The translations under genes were made by a program, and so were the position numbers. DNA of 36,079 nucleotides from Symbiodinium natans (Eukaryota; Sar; Dinophyceae; Suessiales; Symbiodiniaceae), in assembly GCA_905221605.1 (NCBI GenBank), contig CAJNDS010000040.1, forward strand, positions 126,001 through 162,079, in the 5' to 3' direction. The notes under the pieces were generated by a model. That model was not told the DNA's origin, did no database searches, and saw only the letters and a program-made list of their open reading frames with translations. This document shows, one piece after another, positions 9,027 through 16,559 of the stretch (position 1 is its first letter; each line of letters begins with the position of its first letter).

Positions 9027-9110
9027 AGCTTGGGATGTTCCCTTTTGAATTAAGAGTCCTTAGTAGGGACCTACTAAGGACTGTTAGTAGAAGGGGGAAC
9101 ATCCCAAGCT
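9027..9110. mobile_element. MITE family M2, near-perfect hairpin copy
   Basis: A perfect 16-bp TIR (AGCTTGGGATGTTCCC at 9027-9042, complement at 9095-9110) with a further perfect inner inverted repeat (GTCCTTAGTAGG at 9056-9067, complement at 9070-9081). The element folds almost end to end, suggesting a young copy or a palindromic derivative. Confidence 0.82.
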
Positions 9111-9137
9111 GTCTAGGGCTTAGGGTATTTTAATCTG

Positions 9138-9195
9138 GTCCGAGCTGCCAGCCTGGGCTTAGGCAAACCGGGGCTTGTAGAGGAACTGATCAGGG
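9138..9195 (+). other. Exon-like island (VRAASLGLGKPGLVEELI)
   Basis: The frame reads VRAASLGLGKPGLVEELIR and runs into G|GTAAGG, a textbook 5' splice site. The peptide looks globular but is not recognised. It lies about 420 bp upstream of the nested secreted-protein gene, so it could be part of another transcript. Confidence 0.4.
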
Positions 9196-9241
9196 GTAAG
9201 GGTTGAGGGTTTAGGGCTAGGGTTTCTAGGGCTTCACCGAG

Positions 9242-9390
9242 CACTAAACCCTAAACCCTAAACCCTAAAGCCGAAAGCCGACACCCTAAACCCTAAACCC
9301 TAAACCCTAAACCCTAAACCCTAAACCCTAAACCCTAAACCCCAAACCCTAAACCCTAAACCCTAAACCCTAAACCCTAAACCCTAAAAG
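9242..9390 (-). repeat. Interstitial CCCTAAA array (about 20 units)
   Basis: Long, mostly perfect array with one interruption (AAGCCGAAAGCCGACA at about 9268). Confidence 0.95.
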
Positions 9391-9489
9391 GGCTTGACAA
9401 AAGACACAAAGACTCTTGCGAAGTGCCTGTTGCTGCAGCTGGCGGCCCAAGGCTTGGAGACAACGACCTAACCCTGTTCATAGCCTTGG

Positions 9490-9596
9490 TGGCCCAGTGG
9501 TACCCTTTACTTTTTTTTTATATATGGTTCTGTGTTCCCTTACAAAGTAGCCAACCCCAAAAAGGGTGTTCTTATCATAATATGGTCACTGGGCCA
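9490..9596. mobile_element. TIR element M4 (107 bp), just 5' of the nested gene
   Basis: Perfect 10-bp TIR TGGCCCAGTG (9490-9499) and its complement (9587-9596). The interior (GGTACCCTTTAC, CCAAC, AAAAAGGGTG, CTTATCATAATATGGT) matches the duplicated element at 10049-10193. It lies about 20 bp before the ATG at 9617, in the 5' leader or a 5' intron of that gene. Confidence 0.8.
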
Positions 9597-9616
9597 CTAA
9601 GTAGCCGCAGCTTGCC

Positions 9617-10924
9617 ATGAGACTATGTTGCTGGCGTTCTGTTCTGTTGGGCTTTCTGGTGTGCCTTTTCACCCGTGCAAGTGGTGAAGAGGCGACGTGC
9701 TTGCTTGCCGTCAAGCGTCCGCCAGTGGTGGTTTTCTACCACCTGTGGGTCAACACGTCAAGCGATGCTCCAAGAGTCGCCCAGCTTGTTCCTATATCCC
9801 CCTTGGGAATGATTTTTTTAATTTTTTTTATTAAGGAACCCTAAACCCTAAACCCTAAACCCTAAACCCTAAACCCTAAACCCTAAACCCTAAACCCTAA
9901 ACCCTAAACCCTAAACCCTAAACCCTAAACCCTAAACCCTAAACCCTAAACCCGAGTATCTAAACCCGAGTATAGGTTCGGGAGCAGTTGAAAGCTGTGA
10001 ACCCCGAGCAGCAAGAGCTGCGAGTCAGCTCCCTCGGTGCGCCCCATGGCAGCCCAGTGGTACCTTCTGGGCTCCCTTATAAATTAAACCAAAAATAGGG
10101 TTCCCTTATTTTAGTATGGTTACTGGTACCTTCTTATAAACTTAACCAACCAAAAAAAGGGGTGCCCTTATGATGGTATGGTTACTGGGCTGCTCAGGCT
10201 GAAGAACATTGAGGATCTTGGTCTGCCAGCTGATGTCGAGAGAAAGGCACAGTGGCTCTCCTACGAAGGCGGATGGGAGGACGTGACCCTGGCCCGGCTT
10301 TGGTCCTTCTGCCAAGATGCCGATCCTTCCCAAGTCGTTGCCTACCTGCACTCCAAGGGCTCCTACACGGACAGCGAGAACAACACCCGGTTGCGAAAGT
10401 ACCTCACAGCAGGCGTCTTTTCAGAAGGCTGTCAGAAGCCACCCCCTCAGTGTGATGTGTGCTCATCGCGCATGTCACCCATACCACACCCGCACTATGG
10501 TGGCAACATGTGGACTGCTCGGTGTGGCTACATTGCGCGGCTGAAGGATCCCCAACAGTTCCCGGACGTCATGGAGAATTTTCGGCGCCACACCTGGCCC
10601 CATCGTCGTGATCCTGATAGTTGCATTGGCACGGGACGGTTTGCCTTTGAACACTGGGCTCTTTCGCATCCCAGCGTCAGGCCATGCGACGTTGATGCCA
10701 GTAGTGACCCTGCGAAGTACACGTGGAATTACGATCACATCCCCGCAGAGAGCTTTCCTCAACTGGTGCAACCAGCACCGAGGTACGATTTCGGCTCCTA
10801 TCTCAAGCCTGGCCAGTGTGATGCCATCGGGGGTACACGGCGTCAACGGTTAGCAGAGTATGACAGTGTCTATAACCAAACTCCTCCAACTGATTGGTGG
10901 GGTTGGACGTGGTATCCTGACTGA
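9617..10924 (+). CDS. Nested gene: secreted protein of uncharacterised algal family, 3 exons
   Basis: Exon 1 (9617-9787) starts at ATG with a signal peptide (MRLCCWRSVLLGFLVCLF, then ASGEEA) and reaches VVVFYHLWVNTSS and PRVAQL. Intron 1 (9788-9975, GT-AG) joins in phase 0 to exon 2 (from 9976), giving AQL/VREQLKAVNPEQQELRV. Intron 2 contains the M4 element; its exact borders are unresolved. Exon 3 (about 10194-10924) carries YLHSKGSY, NNTRLRKYLT, CDVCSSRMSPIPHPH, GGNMWTARCGYIARLKDP and GRFAFEHWALSHPSVRPCD, then a TGA stop. I recall this Cys/His-rich pattern from hypothetical proteins of diatoms and dinoflagellates; its function is unknown, though the layout suggests a lumenal or secreted glycan-related protein (inference). 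The ATG at 10178 lies inside the repeat element and is not the start. Confidence 0.8.
9837..9955 (-). repeat. Perfect CCCTAAA array inside an intron (about 17 units)
   Basis: Seventeen uninterrupted CCCTAAA heptamers occupy about 63% of the 188-nt intron 1 of the nested gene. The acceptor (TATAG|GTTCGG) lies 20 bp beyond the array. Confidence 0.95.
10049..10193. mobile_element. TIR element M4, internally duplicated, forming intron 2
   Basis: Perfect 10-bp outer TIR GCAGCCCAGT (10049-10058) and ACTGGGCTGC (10184-10193). Inside are two head-to-tail copies of a ~65-bp unit (GGTACCTTCT...CTTATAAA...TAACCAA...CCTTAT...TATGGTTACTGG). The element accounts for essentially all of intron 2, so it is introner-like. 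A GC donor lies at its left edge and CAG|G three bases past its right edge, but that exact pair does not preserve the frame. Confidence 0.75.
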
Positions 10925-11319
10925 ATCATCCGTGGGGCTTGATCCACCCTCTTTGGGTCTCCGTCAAGGTATACTGGTATTGAAAGTTAGCGCCCGCCCG
11001 GGCGTAGTTTGAAGTTTTGCCAAACGGGCAAGGCCTTCTGCGAACCTGGACAAACAGAGCCCGAAACGTTGAGTCCATAAGCGACTCCCAGCTTTGACTC
11101 TCCCTAAACAGGATGAGGGTTTACGGGGTTCCTTGGGCTTCTTTGGGCTCCAGGCTCGGAGCATCCCCCACGTGCTTCGGGTTTCCTTCGGGTTTTCGCG
11201 CTTTTATGCTTTCCATGAACTGCGAGTTTAGGGCAAGGGTTTAGGCTTCCTTTGGGCTCGAAGCCCCCCCCTTTTTTTGTTTTAAGAGCCTCTTGAGGGA
11301 AGGGGGCATACTCGGAGTA
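10925..11319. other. 3' region of nested gene, nothing further recognised
   Basis: About 395 bp after the stop codon with no repeat, gene or clear polyadenylation signal. The minus-strand open frame 10964-11164 is unsupported. Confidence 0.5.
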
Positions 11320-11395
11320 TCCCTAAACCCTAAACCCTAAACCCCAAACAAAAAACCCTAAACCCTAAACCCTAAACCCCTAAACCCTAAACCCT
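11320..11395 (-). repeat. Interstitial CCCTAAA block
   Basis: About nine heptamers, with a CAAACAAAAAAC interruption. Short opposite-strand blocks follow at 11484-11516 and 11558-11587. Confidence 0.9.
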
Positions 11396-11410
11396 GTTCA
11401 GGGTACGAGT

Positions 11411-11563
11411 ATGGATCTCGTGAACACAGAAAGGGGCCTCGAGGTTCATGATCCTTCCTCTTGCGATATGCTTTCACCTGTCTAGGGTTTAGGGTTTAGG
11501 GTTTAGGGTTTAGGGCTCCTCCCCCCCTCAACATCTCCAAGCTCGGAAATGCTTGGGCGCAGG
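11411..11563 (+). other. Two exon-like islands among TTTAGGG blocks
   Basis: 11413-11472 reads MDLVNTERGLEV then HDPSSCDMLSPV and a TAG. 11527-11563 reads LNISKLGNAWAQ and is followed by G|GTTTAGGG. The second has strong coding character. Neither is recognised. Confidence 0.35.
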
Positions 11564-11654
11564 GTTTAGGGTTTAGGGTTTAGGGTTTCTAAGATCGCAA
11601 GCTGGCGCGCTTTCAGATAAGCGGAGACGCCGTAAAAATCCGAAAAGCCGAAAA

Positions 11655-12000
11655 GTCGAAAAGTCGAAAAGCTGTCGACTTTTCGACTTTTCGACTTTTC
11701 GACTTTTCGGGTCTCACCGGGACTTTTCTGTACTTTTCGACTTTTCATGGCTTTTCGACTTTTCGACTTTTCGGGCCTCGCCGGGACTTTTCGCTACTTT
11801 TCGACTTTTCGTGGCTTTTCGACTTTTCGACTTTTCGACTTTTCGGGTCTCGCCGGGACTTTTCTGTACTTTTCGACTTTTCATGGCTTTTCGACTTTTC
11901 GACTTTTCGACTTTTCGGGCCTCGCCGGGACTTTTCGCTACTTTTCGACTTTTCGTGGCTTTTCGACTTTTCGACTTTTCGACTTTTCGGGTCTCGCCGG
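11655..12000. repeat. ACTTTTCG octamer array with 72-bp higher-order period
   Basis: The basic unit is 8 bp (ACTTTTCG, minus strand CGAAAAGT). The spacer G(T/C)CTCGCCGGG recurs at 11711, 11775, 11847, 11919 and 11991, i.e. 64 then 72, 72, 72. Spacers alternate between a GTCTC...TCTGTAC...CATGG type and a GCCTC...TCGCTAC...GTGG type, so the true period is a 144-bp dimer. Three octamers make 24 nt, hence open K/S/R/V/E frames (RKVEKSKS) on the minus strand; no other coding evidence. Confidence 0.9.
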
Positions 12001-12041
12001 GAACCCCACACCCCAAACCCCAAACCCTAAACCCCGAATAG

Positions 12042-12087
12042 TCGAGACATTGACAAGCCCAACATTGATGTCATCGTGCACTGCTAG
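12042..12087 (+). other. Exon-like island (RDIDKPNIDVIVHC)
   Basis: After AG at 12040-12041 the frame reads RDIDKPNIDVIVHC and ends in TAG, with a possible GT donor inside (ATC|GTGCAC). Clean codon bias, family unknown. Confidence 0.4.
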
Positions 12088-12117
12088 CCGCTATTGAACA
12101 TCAACACGTAGCTAGGG

Positions 12118-12250
12118 CTAGGGTTTAGGGTTTAGGGTTTAGGGTTTAGGGTTTAGGGTTTAGGGTTTAGGGTTTAGGGTTGAGGGTTGAGGGTTGAGGG
12201 TTGAGGGTTTAGGGTTTAGGGTTTAGGGTTTAGGGTTTAGGGTTTAGGGT
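12118..12250 (+). repeat. Interstitial TTTAGGG array (about 19 units)
   Basis: Perfect heptamers with a run of four TTGAGGG variants in the centre. Confidence 0.95.
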
Positions 12251-12323
12251 TTTCTTGAAAGGTGTAAGGTCTGCCCTGAACCAGCCTTATACATATTTTT
12301 ACAGTTTGGGGTTTGGGGTTTAG

Positions 12324-12400
12324 TCGTCCCTGTCCCCCCAATCCGTGAGGTCTACAGCTTCCAGGACAACTGCGTGTCCATCCAGTCCGTGCCGCCCAAG
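12324..12400 (+). other. Exon-like island (VPVPPIREVYSFQDNC)
   Basis: The acceptor AG is the telomere-like TTTAG at 12319-12323. The frame reads VPVPPIREVYSFQDNC then VSIQSVPPKP, with a GC donor (AA|GCCAAC) at about 12400. One of the most convincing unassigned exons. No family recognised; it lies in the third intron of the exostosin-like gene. Confidence 0.5.
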
Positions 12401-12474
12401 CCAACCCCCCCCCATCCCCCCGCCGAACGCATAAAAAAAAAAAACCTGGATTGCGGCACTTGACCTTACAACTT

Positions 12475-12532
12475 TAGGGTTTAGGGTTTAAGAGTCAAGG
12501 GTTTAGGGTTTAGGGTTTAAAGTTTAGGGTAC
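12475..12532 (+). repeat. Interstitial TTTAGGG block, degenerate
   Basis: Five to six heptamers interrupted by AAGAGTCAAGGG. The block follows C-rich and A-rich homopolymers at 12405-12442. Confidence 0.85.
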
Positions 12533-12662
12533 AACTTGTAGACACTTCTCGAAACTTCTCACGTTTTCTCTGCTTTGCCCACTTTTCCGCCTGTAGACAT
12601 TTCGGCTTTTGGACATTTGGGGACTTTCAAACTGCTCGGAACGTTCAGGATTGTTCGAAAAT

Positions 12663-12962
12663 ATTCATGCTTTCGACTTTTCCAACTTTTCGGGATTATT
12701 CCATAACCTTTCAGCTTTTTGACTTTTCGACTTTTCGACTTTTCGACTTTTCGTTTTTTTGGTGACTTTTCGGACTTTTCGGTACTTTTCTCGCATTTTC
12801 GACTTTTCGACTTTTCGACTTTTCGTTTTTTGGTGACTTTTCAGGTTTTTCGGCACTTTTCTCGCATTTTCGACTTTTCGCCTTTTCGCCTTTTCGCCTT
12901 TTCGCGCCAAGCGTGTGCCCCGATCAACTTTTCGACTTTTCGGCTTTTCGGCTTTTCGGGTT
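12663..12962. repeat. Second ACTTTTCG octamer array
   Basis: The same 8-bp unit as 11655-12000 but with a different spacer (TTTTTGGTGACTTTTC...GGTACTTTTCTCGCATTTT, two copies about 62 bp apart), then CTTTTCGC variants. It is an independent expansion of the same octamer. Confidence 0.88.
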
Positions 12963-13014
12963 TTTTTGGGCAGACTCCACTTGCGGCCGCGGACAGCCGT
13001 TCGCAATCACAGGT

Positions 13015-13048
13015 TCAGGGTTTAGGGTTTAGGGTTTAGGGTTTAGGG
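13015..13048 (+). repeat. Interstitial TTTAGGG block
   Basis: Four to five heptamers, 90 bp before the GMDHIF exon. Confidence 0.9.
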
Positions 13049-13140
13049 GCGCCACAAATGAAGCAAGCCAGAACCCGAAGGTCCCCCCGAAAAAAAGAGT
13101 TCGGTGACTTGTGGGGCCCTGGGGTGTAAGCGCACCTCAG

Positions 13141-13179
13141 GATCGCAAGAAGGGCATGGACCACATCTTCATCTTCTCG
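13141..13179 (+). CDS. Exostosin-like glycosyltransferase exon (GMDHIFIFS)
   Basis: Codes DRKKGMDHIFIFS, 39 bp. G(R/M)DHIF(V/I)F is a diagnostic exostosin motif. The acceptor is CAG|GAT at 13139-13140 and the donor is GA (TCG|GACCTC). Splicing to 13583 gives DHIFIFS/DQGFIVNF in phase 0. A GGA direct repeat spans both splice junctions. Confidence 0.88.
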
Positions 13180-13196
13180 GACCTCATCAGGGGCTA

Positions 13197-13307
13197 AGCC
13201 CTAAACCCTAAACCCTAAACCCTAAACCCTAAACCTTAAACCCTAAACCCTAAACCCTAAACCCTAAACTCGGAACCCTAAACCCTAAACCCTAAGCCTT
13301 AAACCCC
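13197..13307 (-). repeat. Interstitial CCCTAAA array
   Basis: About 14 heptamers beginning 17 bp after the preceding exon. Confidence 0.94.
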
Positions 13308-13316
13308 TATACAACT

Positions 13317-13378
13317 AGGGCCTACGCAGCCTTTTGGACCTTCTGCGGCTCAAGGGCCTGGGAGTGAGCAAGCCCTGA
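13317..13378 (+). other. Open island inside intron (GLRSLLDLLRLKGLG)
   Basis: Reads GLRSLLDLLRLKGLGVSKP then TGA, between telomere arrays. The flanking exostosin exons join in frame without it, so it is either an intronic remnant or an alternative exon. Confidence 0.3.
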
Positions 13379-13403
13379 AGCTTAGGGATCGCAAGCAGTC
13401 CAG

Positions 13404-13520
13404 GGCTTAGGGTTTAGGGTTTAGGGTTTAGGGTTTAGGGTTTAGGGTTTAGGGTTTAGGGTTTAGGGGTTAGGGGTTAGGGGTTAGGGGTTAGGGGTTA
13501 GGGGTTAGGGGTTAGGGGTT
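13404..13520 (+). repeat. TTTAGGG array switching to TTAGGGG
   Basis: About nine TTTAGGG units pass directly into about eight TTAGGGG units, the same heptamer length with one T replaced by G. The switch is abrupt at about 13465. Confidence 0.93.
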
Positions 13521-13582
13521 TGGGCTGTTTAGGAGCCATCTGAGGGGAGTGCAACGCGAAGCCCTCACCTCCACAACGCCAG

Positions 13583-13630
13583 GATCAGGGCTTCATCGTC
13601 AACTTCACACACACCTTCCCGTCTTGGCGG
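13583..13630 (+). CDS. Exostosin-like glycosyltransferase exon (HTFPSWR)
   Basis: Codes DQGFIVNFTHTFPSWR, 48 bp, acceptor AG|GAT at 13581-13582, donor GT (CGG|GTGGCT). Joins in phase 0 to DHIPHSIFLTTE at 13981. The combined SWR/DHIPHSIFLT is a recognised family stretch. Confidence 0.9.
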
Positions 13631-13980
13631 GTGGCTGCCCCAGTCCCGACATTGAAGCCACATTTGAGTGTAGTTCGCCAGATTAGGTTCCCTTTGTGGG
13701 TCCTTATATAGTACGGACCCCTAGAAAAAGGACCCTGATTTAGAGGACTGCCCATTCAGTTCTCGGCTCTTACTTCATAGGCCCGACATCCTAGCACCCT
13801 GCCCGTGGTAGCGTGTCCAGAAACATGCTCCAGGGTTGTTAGGGCTAGTGAAGGTGTAGGGCTCGGGTTGCGTGTTTATGGTTGTGTGAAAGGAATCTTG
13901 GCCAATTAGGGAGTTAGGAACCACAAGGTGTCACAAGGGTTCCTTCATACCCCTCTACCCAGCAAGATTTGGCTTGTGAG

Positions 13981-14034
13981 GACCACATCCCTCACTCCAT
14001 CTTTCTCACGACGGAGGCGGACAGCATCCAAGGG
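13981..14034 (+). CDS. Exostosin-like glycosyltransferase exon (DHIPHSIFLTTE)
   Basis: Codes DHIPHSIFLTTEADSIQG, 54 bp, acceptor GAG|GAC at 13979-13980, donor GC (GGG|GCTCGC). Phase 0 at both ends. I predicted this motif from the preceding exon before finding it, which supports the chain. The intron before it (13631-13980) holds no telomere array. Confidence 0.9.
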
Positions 14035-14250
14035 GCTCGCAGCCTTCAACGCCAAACCCCGAACCCATGGTGCATCGCTCGAGACGATGCCAGGGGATTT
14101 GGGTATAGGGTTTGTGTTTCGACCATTAGACCGTGAGCTCAGCCCTTAAATTGGGATGCTCTACCACTCTAACCCTAAACCCTAAACTCCTTGAGCCCTG
14201 AGCATGCTCGCCAGCCCTCCCAACCCCCCTCCCAAGAATATTAATATACA

Positions 14251-14264
14251 TGTAATATGTATAT

Positions 14265-14298
<34 letters not shown>

Positions 14299-14333
14299 AT
14301 ATGTATATGTATATATATATGTATATGTTTATA
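14251..14333. repeat. (TA)n/(GTATAT)n microsatellite
   Basis: About 80 bp of alternating TATATG/TATATA. 14334-14570 holds unique sequence with no recognised feature. Confidence 0.95.
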
Positions 14334-14573
14334 TGAGGGGATTCCGACAATAAGGGTCTTCGATAAAGAGTTTTCTGGGTGCCCCGAACACGCTGGCACT
14401 AGAGTGCAGATTCCAAAAGGAAATCTTTCGGTCAAATGTTTTGGTCAGCACTTCTTCCCCAGCACAATTTCTATAAGCCTAAACCTTATAAACCTAAACC
14501 CTGCAGCTTACATACCCTAAGCCTTCTAACTTCCAAACCTAAAGCCGCCAAAGCTTGTAACCCTTAAACCCTC

Positions 14574-14668
14574 AGCCCTCTTCCCTCTTCCCTCTTCCCT
14601 CTTCCCTTTTCCCTAAACCCTAAACCCTAAACCCTAAACCCTAAACCCTAAACCCTAAACCCTAAACC
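14574..14668 (-). repeat. CCCTCTT heptamers passing into CCCTAAA array
   Basis: Four CCCTCTT units (14576-14603) then CCCTTTT, then about eight perfect CCCTAAA. Unit length stays at seven while the last three bases change. Confidence 0.9.
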
Positions 14669-14711
14669 TTATAAGCTTCACCCTCAGAAGCCAGCCCCGA
14701 CCTCCTGCCAG

Positions 14712-14756
14712 GCCTTCACGCCGGGTTGTGGCCCGGGCTGCTTCTCACCCTGGAAG
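14712..14756 (+). CDS. Exostosin-like glycosyltransferase exon (CFSPWK)
   Basis: Codes AFTPGCGPGCFSPWK, 45 bp, acceptor CAG|GCC at 14710-14711, donor GA (AAG|GACGGG). Splicing to 15339 restores SPWK/DAVIPG, the family's PWKDxVxPG motif. A direct repeat AGGA lies at both junctions. Confidence 0.88.
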
Positions 14757-14778
14757 GACGGGTTTCGAGTGGTGGGCG

Positions 14779-14870
14779 GGTTTAGGGTTTAGGGTTTAGG
14801 GTTTAGGGTTGTGGGGAGTAGGGTTTAGCGTTTTGGGGGTTTGGGGTTTAGGGTTTAGGGTTGGGGCTTG
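14779..14870 (+). repeat. Interstitial TTTAGGG blocks, degenerate
   Basis: 14779-14815 is regular; 14820-14870 is interrupted (TTTAGCGTTTTGGGGGTTTGGGG). 14871-15110 shows no convincing coding. Confidence 0.85.
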
Positions 14871-15129
14871 CAGGGTTTGACGGGCGTGTCTGGGGGGTGT
14901 TGAGTCGTGGCTCGGAGGGGTTCTGAGCTTTGGGTTCACTTTGGTTCCAGCCTTTCTGCAGCTTTGGGCAGAGCCTGAAACCCTGAAACTCGAAACCCTA
15001 AATCCTAAGCTTTTTTGGTTCGGCTCGCATGCAGTATGAGTGTTCTTGAGACCTAACTGCAACGATGTTACCCCTCTCATCACCCGATTGCTGTGTAGGG
15101 GTTATAGCAGTTCGTTTTTTTGACAGGCC

Positions 15130-15303
15130 TAAGGGTTTTTAGGGTTTCTAGGGTTTCTATGGTTTATAGGGTTTACAGGGTTTCTAATTAGGGTTTGTGG
15201 GGCTTATAGGGTTTGTAGCTAGTTTAGAGAGTGCTTACCCTAAACCCTAAACCCTAAGCCCTAAACCCCAAACCCTAAACCCTAAACCCTAAACCCTAAA
15301 CCC
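15130..15303. repeat. GGGTTT(C/A)TA variants and CCCTAAA block
   Basis: 15130-15210 has 9-10 bp units of the form TAGGGTTTCTAGGG/TATAGGGTTTACAGGG. 15237-15303 is a regular CCCTAAA array of about nine units, in the opposite orientation. Confidence 0.85.
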
Positions 15304-15338
15304 TTATACCGGGTTTATATAGGGTTTAGTCGGACCAG

Positions 15339-15377
15339 GATGCCGTCATCCCAGGCCCCGCGCCTCCGCTTGCCGTG
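15339..15377 (+). CDS. Exostosin-like glycosyltransferase exon (DAVIPGPAPPLAV)
   Basis: Codes DAVIPGPAPPLAV, acceptor CAG|GAT at 15337-15338. The donor is best placed at GTG|GCTATG (GC), which joins in phase 0 to AFEQTRPKP at 16512. The open frame runs four codons further to TAG, so the 3' boundary is slightly uncertain. Confidence 0.82.
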
Positions 15378-15534
15378 GCTATGAAACAGTAGAGTCCTAT
15401 GTTGGGGTTTTGGGTTTAGGGTTTAGGGTTTTTGAGTTCAGGGTCTAGGGTTAGTTTTGCCACGTTGTAGATTGTTCCGATTCTACTGCAGGATAGGGTT
15501 TGGGGTCTGGGGTCTTCAGGGCTTCAGGCTTTCA

Positions 15535-15617
15535 GAACCGCCCCGGGCTGGCTTTGAAGTCGACAGAGCTTTCTACCGTCTCGTAGCGGAAGCTCCGCAT
15601 GGAAGACGTGATATGGG
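15535..15617 (+). other. Open island next to M3 element
   Basis: Reads RAGFEVDRAFYRLVAEAPHG and ends at the TIR element. The flanking exostosin exons join without it. Confidence 0.3.
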
Positions 15618-15618
15618 A

Positions 15619-15704
15619 GTTTGCGATATCAGGGGTACCTTATGGGGGTCCTTATTGTAAGGGGATCCTACGGTTTACATTAGGGGTCCCTTATGATCGT
15701 AAAC
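15619..15704 (+). mobile_element. Introner-like TIR element M3, copy 1
   Basis: Ends GTTTGCGATATCAGGGGTACC and GGGGTCCCTTATGATCGTAAAC are inverted relative to each other. The interior TCCTTATTGTAAGGGGATCCTAC is shared with copies at 24139, 26687 and, reversed, 26198. It lies in an intron of the exostosin-like gene. Confidence 0.78.
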
Positions 15705-16040
15705 CTCCCCAAATGCCAAAAACCACGCTTGCAGCTGCTATTCTCATTGTTTGTGATGAGCCTTGTGAACATTGACTGTGATTGTTCTGTGCAATTCTCT
15801 GCGCTTTATGGACGCCAGGAACTGTTCATATTTTCACAGATTCGCATGATGCATATTCTTCATATCGCCGATCGCTCATGTTATTCATATTCTTAGCTTC
15901 GGCTGGTCTCAACCTGGGCTGGGTTGGTAGTTCAGGAACTTAAACGAAGTTACTTAAAAAAAGGGTCTGCCATTTTATGATGTGTCTACCCTATGATGAC
16001 TGAATTTTGAGTTGTTGAAGACCCCAAAGCCCAAAGCCCT
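15705..16040. other. Intronic sequence, nothing recognised
   Basis: Moderately AT-rich unique sequence. The open frame 15693-15896 is not supported by any motif. Confidence 0.5.
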
Positions 16041-16045
16041 GGACG

Positions 16046-16138
16046 CCAAGATGGCCCGAAAGGCCACATCGACCTTGATCGAATGGAGCGCATCCGCAGC
16101 TTCAACCAGCCTTCCAGCAACAGAAGCATCTTGGGCCT
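16046..16138 (+). other. Exon-like island (GHIDLDRMERIRSF)
   Basis: After AAG at 16052-16054 the frame reads DGPKGHIDLDRMERIRSF then NQPSSNRSILGL and ends at TTAGGGTTTAGG. Strong coding character, but the exons on both sides (15339 and 16512) join without it. Could be an alternative exon or part of a decayed paralogue. Confidence 0.4.
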
Positions 16139-16140
16139 TA

Positions 16141-16500
16141 GGGTTTAGGGTGTAGGGTTTAGGGTTGAGTTCAGGGTGTAGGATTTTGGGTTCTAGGGCT
16201 CAGGGTTTAGTAGAGTTTTCGCGCAGTAAGGGCAGATGTGCGGTTCGGCTGGCCCCTCCCTAGCATTTGGAGCCCTGATGCTGGGTTGCTCGGACGTTTC
16301 TTGGGGACAGTGCCTGCTGACACGGCAAGTACCATGCACACTGCTTTGCAGTAGGGGAAGGCAGCACAAGCGGGCATTCTTTTTGCATCACCCCTTTAAA
16401 ACCCTAAACCCTATACTCTAAAGCCTGAACCTTATACTCAAAACCCTAAACCCTAAACCCTAAGCTCTAAACCCTCAACCCGTGGAAGCATCTTGCGCGA
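16141..16500. other. Intronic sequence with degenerate telomere units
   Basis: Scattered TTTAGGG- and CCCTAAA-like units (16138-16215, 16398-16480). The open frame 16236-16421 between them has no recognisable motif. Confidence 0.5.
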
Positions 16501-16511
16501 CCCAATTCCAG

Positions 16512-16554
16512 GCCTTTGAGCAGACACGGCCGAAACCTCTCCACCAGAAGCTGG
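16512..16554 (+). CDS. Exostosin-like glycosyltransferase exon (AFEQTRPKP)
   Basis: Codes AFEQTRPKPLHQKL plus one base, 43 bp, acceptor CAG|GCC at 16510-16511, donor GT (TGG|GTTAAG). Phase-1 end matches the next exon, giving HQKLG/LLFNFHGRLP. R-P-x-P just before the NFHGR motif is usual in the family. Confidence 0.82.
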
Positions 16555-16559
16555 GTTAA

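Noticed and set aside
10178-10351. ATG at 10178 as the true start of the 248-codon frame
   Set aside because: The first codons lie inside the M4 element, and upstream exons with a signal peptide join in phase and extend the same conserved protein.
11714-12023. K/S/R/V/E-rich repeat proteins on the minus strand
   Set aside because: Direct translation of the CGAAAAGT octamer in all three frames; also mirrored by F/R/L-rich frames on the plus strand.
14126-14435. Ile/Tyr/His-rich open frames
   Set aside because: Translations of the TA/GTATAT microsatellite. The same applies to 5487-6216 and 20245-20513.
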